Below, piece after piece: positions 1-11,695 of a stretch of 64,000 nt of DNA (position 1 is the first letter of the stretch; every line of letters begins with the position of its first letter). This DNA comes from Culex pipiens pallens. Its lineage: Eukaryota; Arthropoda; Insecta; Diptera; Culicidae. The notes below the pieces were generated by a model, which was not told the origin of the DNA, made no database searches, and was given only the letters and a program-made list of their open reading frames with translations. The stretch lies in the NCBI RefSeq assembly GCF_016801865.2, contig NC_068938.1, positions 27,021,117-27,085,116 on the forward strand, given 5' to 3'. A program made the position numbers and the translations under genes.

Positions 1-277
1 GAAACTTCGATTTTTTTCAAAAATCACCGTTTTTTTCAAAAATTCATAACTCGGCGGTAGGTTTTTTGACCATGTTTCTCTATGGCTCAAACATATAAAA
101 AAAAACATATCAAAAAATCTCAAAAACATATCAAAAAATCTCGAAAATCAAAAAATACGTATTTTGGGAAATTGATTTTGAGTGAAAAAAAAAAGTTGAT
201 TAAAAAATCTGCAATTTTTTTTCCGTGTACCTATTTTTTTTTCTCAAAAGTCCTCAACAATACCTAAAACTTTGCCG
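1..277. repeat. Dispersed 'gccgaagacacc' repeat, left part
   Basis: AT-rich non-coding sequence continuous with 1121-1500. Removing the insertion at 278-1098 restores one repeat copy reading '...aatacctaaaactttgccg' into 'aagacaccaaattgatcag'. A similar arrangement occurs at 6700-7140 (shared 'attttgggaaatt', 'gtacc', 'ctcatcaatacctaa'), so this is a dispersed family. No coding sense is seen. Confidence 0.6.
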
Positions 278-353
278 GGAGCGGTCGTGGCTGAATGGTT
301 ACGATGTTCGCTTTATAAGCGAATGGTTCTGGGTTCGATACCCATCTGCTCCC
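278..353 (+). tRNA. tRNA-like head of retroposon (UAU loop), probably not a functional gene
   Basis: It folds as a cloverleaf. The acceptor arm GGAGCGG pairs with CTGCTCC (one G-T pair). The anticodon stem TTCGC/GCGAA encloses loop TTTATAA (anticodon TAT), followed by a 5-nt variable region and T-arm CTGGG-TTCGATA-CCCAT with one mismatch. The D-stem is poor. It sits at the exact 5' end of a retroposon, so it is best read as the pol III promoter head of a SINE-like element. A close relative heads the SINE ending at 29684. Confidence 0.5.
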
Positions 354-1098
354 AACGAGAAAGTTCTGGACTCATTGAATTTGGAATTAATGAAAAAACT
401 TCAGCTCACGGCGGGGTTCGATCCCCTGTCCTTAGGATTGGCAAGCAAAATGCTGTCCACTTTACCGTGTAGCATTAGTAGCTTTAGTAGGACTTAGACT
501 GATATAGTTGAATCCAAGAAACGGATGAGAATAAAGTTGAATGCAAGTTGAATATCAGAACATACAAGAATGCATTGCATTGCATGCATGCAGGCGCATT
601 TGAAATGAACCTACATTACCTCGCTATAAAATAGCCTGGGCGACTGCTAGAATTCATCCAATAAGAGATGAGAAGAATTGAAAGCATTCCCATTAGAAAT
701 GAGAACACACGAAGAATTCGAACAACAATGCAAACGGTCGTTACCACTCGCCTAGGGTGGCTCCTCAGACCATTCACCTTCCCAAAAACCGTCCAACTCC
801 AAGCGAAACTTACTTGAGGATACCGTGGAGATTTTCCCTTAATACTCTTAAAAAAGTGGAGCATCAACACTTCCCGTCTTCCAATTCCCTTTCCTTGTCC
901 CTGGTGCGCGGTGGAGATGGGAGCGGCCGGCAATGGACGGCTGCCATGGTGGTGAGAATCTGGTTCAGGTGGAATTGGTTCTATTCCCAATTATCGATTC
1001 CTAGGCAACTTGGGCTTAGACAATCATCACATCACATGGCGAAAATCCAGTCTGCAATCCGCTAAAATCACCGTCTCCTAGCGAAGCGAAGCGAAGCG
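278..1098 (+). mobile_element. tRNA-headed retroposon with (GCGAA)n tail
   Basis: An 821-bp insertion bounded by a perfect 22-bp direct repeat (256-277 and 1099-1120, beginning 'aacaatacctaaaac'), the hallmark of LINE-mediated retroposition. It starts exactly at a tRNA-like cloverleaf with pol III A- and B-box-like sequences and ends in four GCGAA units. A second B-box-like stretch ('ggggttcgatcccc') lies at about 413-426, so the head may be dimeric. The roughly 600-bp body has only chance-like ORFs and no recognisable reverse transcriptase. It is long for a SINE. It could be a SINE fused to a LINE 3' end; the family was not identified. Confidence 0.75.
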
Positions 1099-1120
1099 AA
1101 CAATACCTAAAACTTTGCCG

Positions 1121-1500
1121 AAGACACCAAATTGATCAGAAAATTATCTCAAAAGTTTCAGCTGTTTGAATATTTACATACCATTTTTGTATGGACATCT
1201 GCCAAAATTGTATGGGTGAACCAATGACGCAAAATAGCTTATTTGGTCATAGGGAAGGCCCCCACAAAGTTTGAGCCAAATAAAAAAAATACAAATAAAA
1301 TCCATTTCCGGTTTTGGTAAAGAATTGCTCATTTTTGTTTTAATTTTTTTATTTTCTAACGCATAATAGTAGTCTATGCAACAAGTTGCAAAAAAAATAG
1401 TCACTACGAGTCGAGTTGGACAAATACAAACTTTTTTTTGCAATTGCGTAAAACGTCTTTTAAATGGTATTTTATGATAATCATTCAAGTATTAAGTAAA
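1121..1500. repeat. Dispersed 'gccgaagacacc' repeat, right part
   Basis: Continuation of the copy at 1-277. It contains 'aagacaccaaattgatcag' and then 'tttttgtatggacatctgcc', which match the order of motifs at 11800-11930 and 13385-13500. Non-coding. Confidence 0.55.
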
Positions 1501-3565
1501 TTCACCGCTTAAATCAAATCATCATTTTACATTCAATGTCATATTGTATCTAAAATTAAATTTATAAAAAGATCAGACCAAAAACTGCATCCCTAATCCC
1601 AACCATCTGGAGCCAACAATTCCATCCACCAGCAGCTGTGTCCCACTTCCATCCCCGAAACAATCTGCCCGAAAAAGAACTAAACTCCTGGAGGTCGCCC
1701 CACAGAACTCACATCAACCCACCACCTCTCTTTAACAGTCGGTTGCCCAGCTGCCCAGGTTAAGTCAAAGTTATACGCCCTTTAAGTGCGCTGTTCTGTC
1801 TCGTTCGTCTCCCCCCTCAAAGCAGGTCCGTGGGGGATTTTTTCATGATGCTCGAGAAAATTAGCCAGATTAAACTTGGCACAGAGTTGGAATCTGCAAA
1901 TGTACACCCGAAAAACACACAACACCAAACTCAATTGTGGGAAATCGATAGCCCCCCGAAAAATGCTAGGATAATTGGAGCTTTCTGAAGTGGGGGAAAA
2001 GCTGCTGGAAAATCGATACTTGCTGTTTGTTTTGGTTGGTTGGTGGTTTTGGGTGTGCTGCAGCAGCAGCTTCCAAACAGTTCCTAGCAAATAGTCAGCT
2101 GAGTGGCTTTCGGTTTCATGGAATGGTAATATTTGGAGAAAGTGTGGAGCAGTTCATGGAAGAGCCATTGCCGGAAATGGCTCCCGCTGCTACTGTTAAC
2201 TTAATTAAATAAGGATGTGGGAGATTCGATTCATTAACTTTTGTTGGATAAGTGATAGCTTCTTATTCGGATGGTTTCTTAGTTATTAAAAAAAGATTTT
2301 TAATTTTTTTTTTCAGATGTTGTTTTAAATTGAATCCAAGTTTGTGTAATCTACGTAAAGAAAATTTGATTGTTGATTGTTACATCCGTTCCACGTAATT
2401 TTACGCCAATGCAAGTAATTTTACATAATAATTTTAAACATATTTTTGACTGTCAGTTTTGAAGTTATTCAGATTCTTTTCAAGTTGAGATTACAATTTT
2501 AATTTCCAGATCTCAAAGAGAATTATACCAAAAGAAAAAAGGCACATTTCGGCAACGCATTTCCCGATTTCAATTGCAAATTCAACCTATCCTAACTTGA
2601 GGCTTCTTTCATTCAAAATGCCCCCCAACGACCGGAAACCATTCCAGCGGAAACGGATCGTCTAGTCTGTTGAATGTCGGTCGCCTCGGTGCTTCGTTAT
2701 CAGTTTTCGTGCCCGATCTCTCAGATTCGGACTGGTTCCGTTTCCCCCCTGTTTGAGCGTTTTTTTTCCTTCCTTTATTCCATTCAAACGGTAGAAATTT
2801 TCCACCCCCACCCCCACCCCACTCGAACTCAACCGGGGCAAAAGAATCGAGAAAAGTGAGCTTTTCCAGCCAATTAATGCGGAAACCGATATCCGTTCAT
2901 AATGTGTTTTTCGTTCGCTTTTTCATCATCGAACTAGGGCTGGTGGCGCAAAAGTCGTTCCAACTTTTTCGAAATGTCTAATTCCTTTTCAATCAGCTCA
3001 ATAAAAGGAGCACCGATTCTGTCTGTATCGGTTGCACAAAAGTTTCGTCCCCCGCCGGGCAGAAAGTCATCGCCTGTCGACAAACTTATCAAATTAATGG
3101 TCTGATTTCGGTTTATAGATTATAACTTTGTTAATTTTTCGTGCCCGTTTGGCTCGAAGCTAGACTGTGTGTTCAGAGAAAACACACCGCCTTTTCTTTT
3201 TGGGAGGAGGGCAGGTCATGGCGTTGTGGGGTGAAGGGCAAGGCAAAACAAGCATTTAGGACTATTAGGACACACATTTCGGGGGGCAGTCGTTTTGAAT
3301 CGAGTCTGGACAAAGTGTGATACACACACCCAAACAAAAGTCTAACAGGTGCAAAGTCTCTTGTTGACAGTGAGAAATCTATTTTGGGACTTTGTTAGCT
3401 GGGGACCTGAGCCTGGGGTTGCCAGAAAGGGCTTTGTGTCACCTGAGAGGTGTAGTTTGATTGGGGTTAGTGTCCTGTTGACACTGTTGTTGGTTTTTTT
3501 CATTGAAACCATCAAAATTTGTTTTTGAATTTAAAAAAAATGCGCCAACAAAAACCAAAAACCAG
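1501..3565. other. Non-coding, apparently single-copy, moderately GC-rich stretch
   Basis: No convincing ORF. About 1600-2200 and 2580-3480 are richer in G+C than their surroundings, with CA/TG runs and a C-rich run (ccccca units, about 2807-2821). None of the repeats catalogued elsewhere in the window is seen here. It could be intronic or regulatory sequence of the minus-strand gene whose first exons lie near 52 kb. Confidence 0.4.
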
Positions 3566-3857
3566 AAGCAAAAAGCAAAAAGCAAAAAGCAAAAAGCAAA
3601 AAGCAAAAAGCAAAAAGCAAAAAGCAAAAAGCAAAAAGCAAAAAGCAAAAAGCAAAAAGCAAAAAGCAAAAAGCAAAAAGCAAAAAGCAAAAAGCAAAAA
3701 GCAAAAAGCAAAAAGCAAAAAGCAAAAAGCAAAAAGCAAAAAGCAAAAAGCAAAAAGCAAAAAGCAAAAAGCAAAAAGCAAAAAGCAAAAAGCAAAAAGC
3801 AAAAAGCAAAAAGCAAAAAGCAAAAAGCAAAAAGCAAAAAGCAAAAAGCAAAAAGCA
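3566..3857. repeat. Tandem array of 7-bp unit (AGCAAAA)n
   Basis: About 41-42 essentially perfect copies of AGCAAAA. The unit length is not a multiple of three, yet it lacks stops, so both strands give long artificial ORFs (repeats of SKKQKAK and FAFCFLL). No coding function is implied. Confidence 0.97.
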
Positions 3858-5280
3858 ATCAAAGTCCGTATTAACAAAGTTTTTCTACTCATAACAACTT
3901 GTGGAGGAATTTTGATCTTAAAATGAAAAATATTACAGTAAGTCGTTACGTTTAGTTATAACTAGATGTTGTCACAATTCACCTCAGAATACAAATTGTG
4001 ATGTCTTAATGAAAAGTCTGCATTTCACTTGCTTGAGATTTATAAGGAATTTCTAGGTTTAGAATTCTCATGGTAGCTTTCAATGCCTGGTTCCGACATT
4101 TCCAAGAGAACTGATAAAAAACCGTTGAGCTTCCGCTTCCCAGAACCAAAAATTCTTTTCTCAAAAAAGTACAATTCCATTGAATTCCTTCCATTCGAAT
4201 GCAGGTCAGCCTTTTGCAGTGCTTCAGTTTGCACAGATAATTGGGATCCAACAAAGATACCCCGGAAAAGCCCTCGAAAAGTCTCCATTTCCTGGCACAG
4301 TTTTGAGCCTGCAGGGATCCCCCTCTTCACTTAGCCCATCACTCATCATTTTCAGCTCGTCCTCCCCTTCCCCGTTGGCCATGACTTGACCTGTCCAGCA
4401 ACGAGGCTCAAAGTCGCTACTCGCGTTGGACGTTGATCCCACACTTGATCCGACGGCGGTGTGTGTTTGTGTTCTTGTTTGCGTTGTACGTGTGTTCGTT
4501 CCTCTAATTGGGACGGGGTTTGTCCGAGAGCTCCCGCGGGGGCCACTCACACCGGGGAGATCCACGTGAACGGACTTTCGCTCTCAGAGTTGGGCAGCCC
4601 TCTGAATGTATGCAGCACACTGCTGATGAGGGGGGAAAAGGGCGGTTTGTTTGGGGATCAGCAGGGAAGTCAAACATCAAACCGACCAACCCTCGCTCAC
4701 GCCCCCCTCATTTGACCCGCTTCTTCTTCTTTGCGGAAAAGGCAACAGTGTGGAAAGTCTGTTACAACAGACGGCTTGCAAATATAAACACACACACACT
4801 TGGACAAACAAGATGACGCGTGGAGGCGGAGGCTTAAGAGAGAGTACTGAGGTTAGTTAGTGTTGTGGGCACACACAAATCCCTCACATGAGGCCAGTTT
4901 TTGCCAAGGTTGATGGGAGAACTAAAACATTGTAATCTGATTTAACTGTTATTATGTAAAATGTGATTCTAAAGTTTTGGATAGTAAATAACAGTAAGCT
5001 GAAACTGTACAGCTGAATTAGTGACAGTTGAAAACACTGCAAAACAAAAACAAAAAATCATGAAATTTTATTGTTTAGACCTCAAAATTCGAATTTTGTT
5101 GTTTAGACCTCAAATAGACCTGATTGATTCAAAAAAAAAAAAGAAAGTTTAAAAGAAAAAAAAAGCATTACATGCTAATTGGCACTGTTTAAGTTTTACA
5201 GCCTACCGAAAAATTATATATAAGGGTCATTCTTCGCCACAGGCAACATTTATTTTACACCCAGGCCTTTTACAAGTAGC
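3858..5280. other. Non-coding, apparently single-copy stretch with CA/TG runs
   Basis: Mixed composition with a GC-richer core at 4200-4860 that includes CA/TG microsatellite stubs near 4460 and 4790. A short local duplication 'gtttagacctcaaa' occurs at about 5077 and 5103. No ORF here looks like a conserved protein. Confidence 0.4.
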
Positions 5281-5289
5281 TAATACTAC

Positions 5290-5740
5290 TTTTTTGTTGT
5301 GACAGTCCATTTTTCGATATCTCGTGACGGTGGAACGGTACGACCCCTTTCATTGGACGCCCGAGTTGATGGCATTCCGAAAAAATGTATTTTTCTTCAA
5401 AAAAAGGTAAATATAGTTTTTAAAACACTGCCATTTCCTGGTAATCAACTGTCGAAAATCGTGAGACATGTCATTTCAAGGGAAATTTAATGTACTTTTC
5501 TAATCTGAAATAACCCAGAGAGGTAATTTTTTAATTTATATTTTTTTTTCATTTAAAAAAAAACATTTTAAAAACGTGTTTTTTGTAACTTTGCAGGGTT
5601 AATTTTAGGTTGCAACAATGTTCTACAAAGTTGTAGAGCAGACAAATACAAAAAAAAATTAAAAACATTAGGGGTTTGCATGTATTATTCACAATTTATA
5701 AAAAATTTACGAAAAAGTTTTTTGAAAATGTGTTGATTTT
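5290..5740 (+). repeat. Single-arm, internally deleted copy of the 61.5-kb palindromic element
   Basis: Shares, in the same order, 'gatatctcgtgacgg', 'ggtacgacccct', 'gatggc...attccgaaaaaa', 'gggaaatttaatgtactttt', 'aactttgcagggtta' and 'gttctacaaagttgtagagc' with the left arm at 61625-62110. About 120 bp between 'ggtacgacccct' and 'gacgcccg' is missing, and there is no opposing arm. Confidence 0.75.
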
Positions 5741-6700
5741 GATAATGTTCCCTTTGGACCATTTGGACGTTTGTTGTGGCTCGTGTACTGCTTGAATGTG
5801 GGGATTTTGCTAAAAAAAAAAGAAACAAACCTGATACTGCCGCTCATCATAAAATAATGTTGTTAAAGAAAAATTCCCTCATGCAATGCATGAGTATGTT
5901 TTATAAGAAAAATATTTTAATGATGAACAACAGTACCTGGTTTGTTTCTTTAATTCATAAAATTCAATATTGGGTTGCAGCATTTAATCTTAATAAGAAT
6001 TGTTATTAAACAAATTGTTTCTCGAAATTTTAAATTTTAAAAAAGGTTCTTTTTGTTGGTTCCAAATTCTTTCAAATATTTTCATCGAAAGGATCAGAAA
6101 GTTTCACAAATTTTTCATATTCATTTTTAACCTTATAAATTGGACCACTGGTTGCTTGGCGTTGAAAATGGAGGGCTGTTTGGGCAAGACTTGAATGAGA
6201 CTTTGAAAACTTCAATTTTCCCGTATGATTTTCTTTCAGGTCATATTCAATGTATTCATCAACCCCCCCCCTCCCCCCCCCCAAATTAAAGATACAAAAA
6301 TTTTTTTGATGAAAGTTTTAATTTTAATTGAAAAAAGCTTTCAAAATTTTCTGTTTTATTTAATTTTATTGATTTTTCAAGTAAACGATGATTTTTAGAT
6401 TTTTCTTTTCAAATTATGTATATTGGGATCACGGATACGCAAAAGATATTAAATTAAGGAAAAAACTTATTTCCATAAATTCCTGAATATTTGGTTTATT
6501 TATAGTAGTAATTTTTGTTTCAAATTTTTTTAAATTCAAGCTTAATTTTTTTTTAATTTTGATTTTTCCTCTTCCCTCCATCTTGACCAGATCCGAAATA
6601 CAAAATCTTATGTGCGGTTTTTCAGCAACCAGTGGTCTAATCTTAGACAAATTTTAGAAAGATTTTTTAACTTAAAAAAAGCAAGAAATGATATCTCATG
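5741..6700. other. AT-rich repeat-derived sequence with a C-tract
   Basis: Non-coding. Part (about 6080-6200 and 6590-6650) is distantly similar to the arms of the 11.7-13.9-kb palindrome ('ggaccactggttgc', 'gggctgtttggg'). A near-pure C tract (ccccccccctcccccccccc) lies at about 6264-6283. Confidence 0.45.
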
Positions 6701-7140
6701 GCAACTTTAAATAAAATCGAAAAACTTCATTTTTTTTGTAAAAATCAAACTTTAATTGTTCTTATCACGAAAACTGTAATGTAAAAAAAAACTGTAATGT
6801 ACATGTAAAGTTTTAAAAAATCATAGCTTGGTGGAAAAAATTATGGTCGTTTTCCTCCATGGTATTTTTTTCCTAAAACATAGAAAAAAATAAAAATAAA
6901 AAAATTACGGATTTTGGGAAATTTAATTTTAGTGCATAAAAATATGCAAATCGGCAACCTTTTGGTTTTAACCTATTCATGTACCCATTATTTCTGAAAA
7001 GTTCTCATCAATACCTAATTTGTTACCGAAGACACCAAATCGATCCAAAAATTCTTTCAAAATTTATAGATTTTCGATTTTTCCAAGATTTTGATGAAAA
7101 TAGCTTATTTATTTGAAAAATAAGCTTATGTATTAAGTAA
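6700..7140. repeat. Dispersed 'gccgaagacacc' repeat copy
   Basis: Contains 'ttaccgaagacaccaaatcg' (about 7023-7042) preceded by 'ctcatcaatacctaa' and 'ttacggattttgggaaat', the same order as 1-277 plus 1121. Non-coding. Confidence 0.6.
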
Positions 7141-7171
7141 TATTTATCCATTAAAAAGCAATTTACAGTAC

Positions 7172-7724
7172 ACAGCAAAAAAAATCAGTGTAAAATCGCA
7201 TGCAAAAGCATGCACATCACCTTTGTGAGCAAAAGCATGTAATATTGTATGAGAAAATGTGTACACAAAAAGCATGTACAAAAGAAAAATAAAAACATTG
7301 TGCACACCCCAAAAATAACATCAATCTGGTGAGAGTCATATCCAGATTACCAAGTCCGCGCCCCAACCATCTCGGCTATCTCGCCGCTGAGAATTTAGTT
7401 GGATCAACACCGATGTAGCTGTACGTTCCCCATACATCGTATACAGTTAATTCAATATACGACGTATGGGAAACCTACTGTTACTTCGGCGTTGAACACA
7501 GCATCTATAAGCCGGTGATATAGCCGAGACGGTTGGGGCGAAGACTTGGTAATCTGGATATGACTCTCACCAGATTGATGTTATTTTTGGGGATTGCACA
7601 ATGTTTTTATTTTTCTTTTGTACATGCTTTTTGTGTACACATTTTCTCATACAATATTACATGCTTTTGCTCACAAAGGTGATGTGCATGCTTTTGCATG
7701 CGATTTTACCATCGGATTTTTTGC
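7172..7724. mobile_element. 0.55-kb palindromic MITE
   Basis: Nearly self-complementary along its length. The left arm carries 'taaaatcgcatgcaaaagc', 'cacatcacctttgtgagc', 'acattgtgcacaccccaaaa' and 'caatctggtgagagtcat'. The right arm carries their reverse complements in reverse order. Ends read 'cagcaaaaaaaatc' and 'gattttttgct'. No ORF. No target duplication could be assigned with confidence. A non-autonomous DNA transposon is the simplest reading. Confidence 0.75.
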
Positions 7725-9120
7725 TAGTTGCTAGTTGAAACTGTGGTAAAAGTTATAATGTTTTTTTTTTCATAGGGAATTTTGAAAATTTGCGATTTTT
7801 ATTTTACTGAAATGGCTGTATCTTGGCACCAGGGAACGAACTTAGCCACCCAGTTTTGTAAAAAGTCAAGGGTGCTGTGCTTTAGATATCACCTGCCGCC
7901 AGTTTTTTTCGGTGCTTATTATAAGCAGCTCAGGTTGAAGGTGCTTATTTTACACTGATTTTTAAAGAATATTAAATATTCTAAATCAATTTAGAGAAAT
8001 GCGATAAAGTTTTCTGTGTAAAGTGTTGTGCGATGAAAATCAGTGTTCTTTTTAATGTTGGCACTGAAGTGACAAAAACTTATTGTTAAAAAAGCAAAAT
8101 TGTTCAAAAAATTGTTACCTACAAGATAATGGTCCGGGCTATGGCGCCAATTTTTTTAAAATATGGAAATTGAGAGAAATTCGTAAAAATTTCAGGCAAA
8201 AATTTCATTTTTCCATCTGTAACATGCTGCCAATAAAAAATGGCGACTTCCTTGATCAATATGAATACATAAAATTATTGGTAGGACTCCTAACAATGAT
8301 TTTAAGTAAAATACGGGGCAATTAGAACACATTTTTCATGGTTTTAGAACAAAATATTATATTTTAGAAAAAAGAAATCAAAAATATTAAAAGGTTTTTG
8401 AGAGTCCAACTTCAAGTAATAAAAAGTTAAATCAAAAAAATGTTTTTCGTCCTTTTACCTATTTTGCGGAAAATCATAACATACAACTTTGCCGAAGACA
8501 TAAAATCGATCAGAAAATCTCTTTTCAAAATACAAATTTGCCCATTATATGATCAGCCAGCGAAATTGTGTGGAGTGTTGTATGAAAAAAACTTATAATA
8601 AAAATGGCTTCATTCGAAATTTCATTTCAATAAAAAAATATAAAATTAATCCAAATATTAATAATTTTGATTTAAAATGCAAAATACTAAAGAAATACTC
8701 TTTTATTTATCATTCATTTCGACAACCCCTAATCAAAACTGAATTTGATATTTGTTTTTATATTGACACAAGCAATAAAACGCAGATTTGACATTCTAAA
8801 ATGTGAACAGCATTCATTTTTCATGTCATTTGCGCTAGCACTTTTCAAAGAAAATAACTGCATCGTAAATGTGCAATACAAGCAAAATTTCAAAAACTTG
8901 TAAATTTTTTCTAGAATCATCGTGCTTATACGTTTACTGCGATTTGAATTTTAGCTGTCATAAACTGAAAACTTGTCACAATAATGGAAAAAGCAACATC
9001 AACAGCTTAAATTGCAATTGGGTACTAAAGCCCTATGTCAATTTTTATGTACAACGGTAAAAAACAGGATTAAAAACCATTTCTGATCACTTTTTTTCAT
9101 TTTAATGCAAAAATTTTTTT
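7725..9120. other. AT-rich non-coding sequence
   Basis: Low-complexity A/T runs. A degenerate 'tttgccgaagacataaaatc' repeat copy lies at about 8489-8560. ORFs here are short and A/T-biased without protein-like composition. Confidence 0.45.
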
Positions 9121-11497
9121 TGACAAGACAACATTTTTTCGATGGATCAACTATGGTCCCCTTGGAACGAGCTGTCAAGTAGGAGCTTTTCTGTCAAGAA
9201 GGACCGCGAGGTTAATTTTTCAAAATTGATTTAAAAATCCATTTTAAACTCTTTGTGGTCGTACAAAGGGTCATTGTACTCAGAAAAATAAGCTTTATCG
9301 TTGTAAACAATAATATCAGCAATCTAAGCTTCATTTTAGGACCCAATTGACATCTAGCTCAGTGATTTTCCACCAGCGAATTCTGAAAACAATATAAAAG
9401 TTTCACTGCGCACTCCTATAACACGTTCATAAAACATTCAACCGCCAACCCAAACACAAAACTCGAAATCTCAATCGAAGTGAAAGAATCGTAAATTTTC
9501 AGCTCTCGCCATCCGTCCAAATTTTCCCTGGAAAAGCGCCGAGTTGGCCTCCACCGCCCCTCGGGGGGTTGAGAACGAAACAGTCGGACGATTTTTCCAA
9601 ACAACTGTTTACCCTTTTTTTGGGGGGGAAGGCTCGTGGTCCAGTTTTTGACGATGGCGACTCCGACTCGGTATTTGTTGAGTGAAATTTTCTCTCTCAA
9701 CAAAATTATTCCACTCTGTTGACTGTCGGATTTTTCGTCGAGTTTTGTTATTTTGGTTGGGGTTTTTTTTTGTGTGATGGAGATTTTTTTCTCCCTGGGA
9801 CAGAATTCGGTGTCACTTTGTCAGCGTGAGCTGTTTGACACGGGGCAGATGGAAAAAAAAGTTTACTTTGTTTGCAAAAAGTTATCAGAACGGGGAAATT
9901 TGGTCAAATCACGAATTATGATGTTTGGAAATATATAAAAAATAAATCTGTGACTGTTGGTTTATGGTTCTGGTGCGTGCCGTAGATTGAAATGATAGTG
10001 GAGGAATTTAAAGGTAGAACATTTGATTGACATACCTTGCAGATTGCGATGAATCTAAAAAGTAACTGTCTTTTATGCCTTTGTATTTAAGGTTAATATT
10101 TATATCTTTTTAACTATTGATATTTATATAATTCTATTTTTTTAGTCATTTGAGAAATTTGCATCGATTTCAAAAACCGACTTTAATTTTGATTAGGATA
10201 AATCTTTATTCCCAATGTAAAAAAAAAACAATTTTGCAATGTTAGTTTTTGCATACAACTTTCTAAAGAATTTGCAAAACAATCATGAGTTGTTCTCTAC
10301 AGTTTCGCAAATCGACTTTTTAGGAGATATGTATTATTTAAGTTGGGTTTTTTGTGCTTTTTTTTGAAAATATCGAAAACCTGGACAAAAAAAAATATTA
10401 AAAATTATTTGTTGAAGCATAATCAAATTTGCAATCGAAAAGTACTTTTCATTTTTTTTTTTTCTCACAAAATTTACCTTTACAAGAAAAAGCTACCTTT
10501 GAGTATATATTTTCGATTTTTTTCAGTTTTTGGCATTTAAAAAATACTTCTTGAAAGAAAATCACCGCTGAAAAATATTTTTGAAAAACTGATCCTACAA
10601 ATTTCTCTGTGCGACTTTGAAAATCGGCCAATTAATTTAGGAGATACAGCCTCACAAAGATTTCGAATCGATGAAAACTCGTTTTTCTATTTTTACCTAA
10701 TTATCCTGTAATTTTCAGCAGACGATATCTCGGAAATTATTGGTTCGATTGTTCAAAATTAGGGTGATTCACTTTTAGGTTGTTTCAGAATATTTTACAT
10801 TGCCGAAATTTTTTTAAAATGTTTTTCTTTTCTTTTTTCACGAAATTTCGAGAAAATTCTCATTTTTTCAAATCATTGCCTAAAAAAACATTTTACCGCT
10901 AAGCCTACTATTAAAAGAAAGGACTTTTTCTTAAATGACAGGGAGTATAAAAGATTGCTCAGATTATAGATAAAAGAAGTATTTTTTTTATTATTATCGA
11001 GTAATATTTAAAAATCTTGTAAACATAACATTCAGTAGAAACAGTTAACTTTCTTTTAGTCGATATTTTGGGAACCGTGGTTGAAGGAAGCAATCAGGAT
11101 ATAGAATCAAATATTAAAATATTAGAAGGGACTGAAATTTCCATTGGGGTATACAATTGAGTATTTTATCTGCTTTTCTTCAAAAATTAACTAACTCATA
11201 GCATATTTAATTGCGATTTGACTTCCATTTTATGTTGAAGGTAAAAGTATTAAAAATAGACCATTTAAATTCGTTGACTTCAGATTCAATGAATTTTGCT
11301 TCAAAATATTTTTTGAACTAAAAAATCAATTCATTTCACATATTTTTTCTCGAGTTCCTTGAAATTTTCGCGAAATTTGATGATTTGGTTTTTGGTTTTG
11401 GATTTGGTACCAACCTATGGAATTTGGAAATTTTATAATTTTTTTACATATTTTTTTGTTTTTTTTAATTTTCAATCAATATTGTGTAAGGGAACAT
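9121..11497. other. Repeat-derived and AT-rich non-coding sequence
   Basis: 9121-9400 holds a block that looks repeat-derived ('ctatggtccccttggaacg', 'gtcgtacaaagggtcat'). 9400-9960 is GC-richer and apparently single-copy. 9960-11497 is AT-rich with diverged pieces resembling the arms of the 11.7-kb palindrome (for example 10610-10640). No gene was recognised. Confidence 0.4.
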
Positions 11498-11695
11498 ACA
11501 AATTAATAACAATATTCCTAGTGTTGTTTTAAAAAAATGTTATATTAACATTGGCAATCATAGCTATGGGACCTTTTTAAAAAATTGGACATTTTTTAAT
11601 GTCGAAGAATATTCAAGTTACATAAAATATTTTAGCTGGACAATACTATTAAATCAAGATTCTATTTGAAATTCAATTAAATGTGAAATAGATGA
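11498..11695 (+). repeat. Segmental duplicate S1, left half
   Basis: Aligns over its length with 18897-19097 ('cattggcaatc', 'gctggacaatactatta', 'attctatttgaaattcaa'). The other half of S1 lies at 13896-14220, on the far side of the inserted palindromic element. Non-coding. Confidence 0.85.

Noticed and set aside
3439..3926. ORFs of SKKQKAK / FAFCFLL repeats on both strands
   Set aside because: Artefact of a stop-free 7-bp tandem repeat, open in several frames on both strands.
6264..6283. C-tract as a regulatory or quadruplex element
   Set aside because: It is a single short homopolymer-like run; no support beyond composition.
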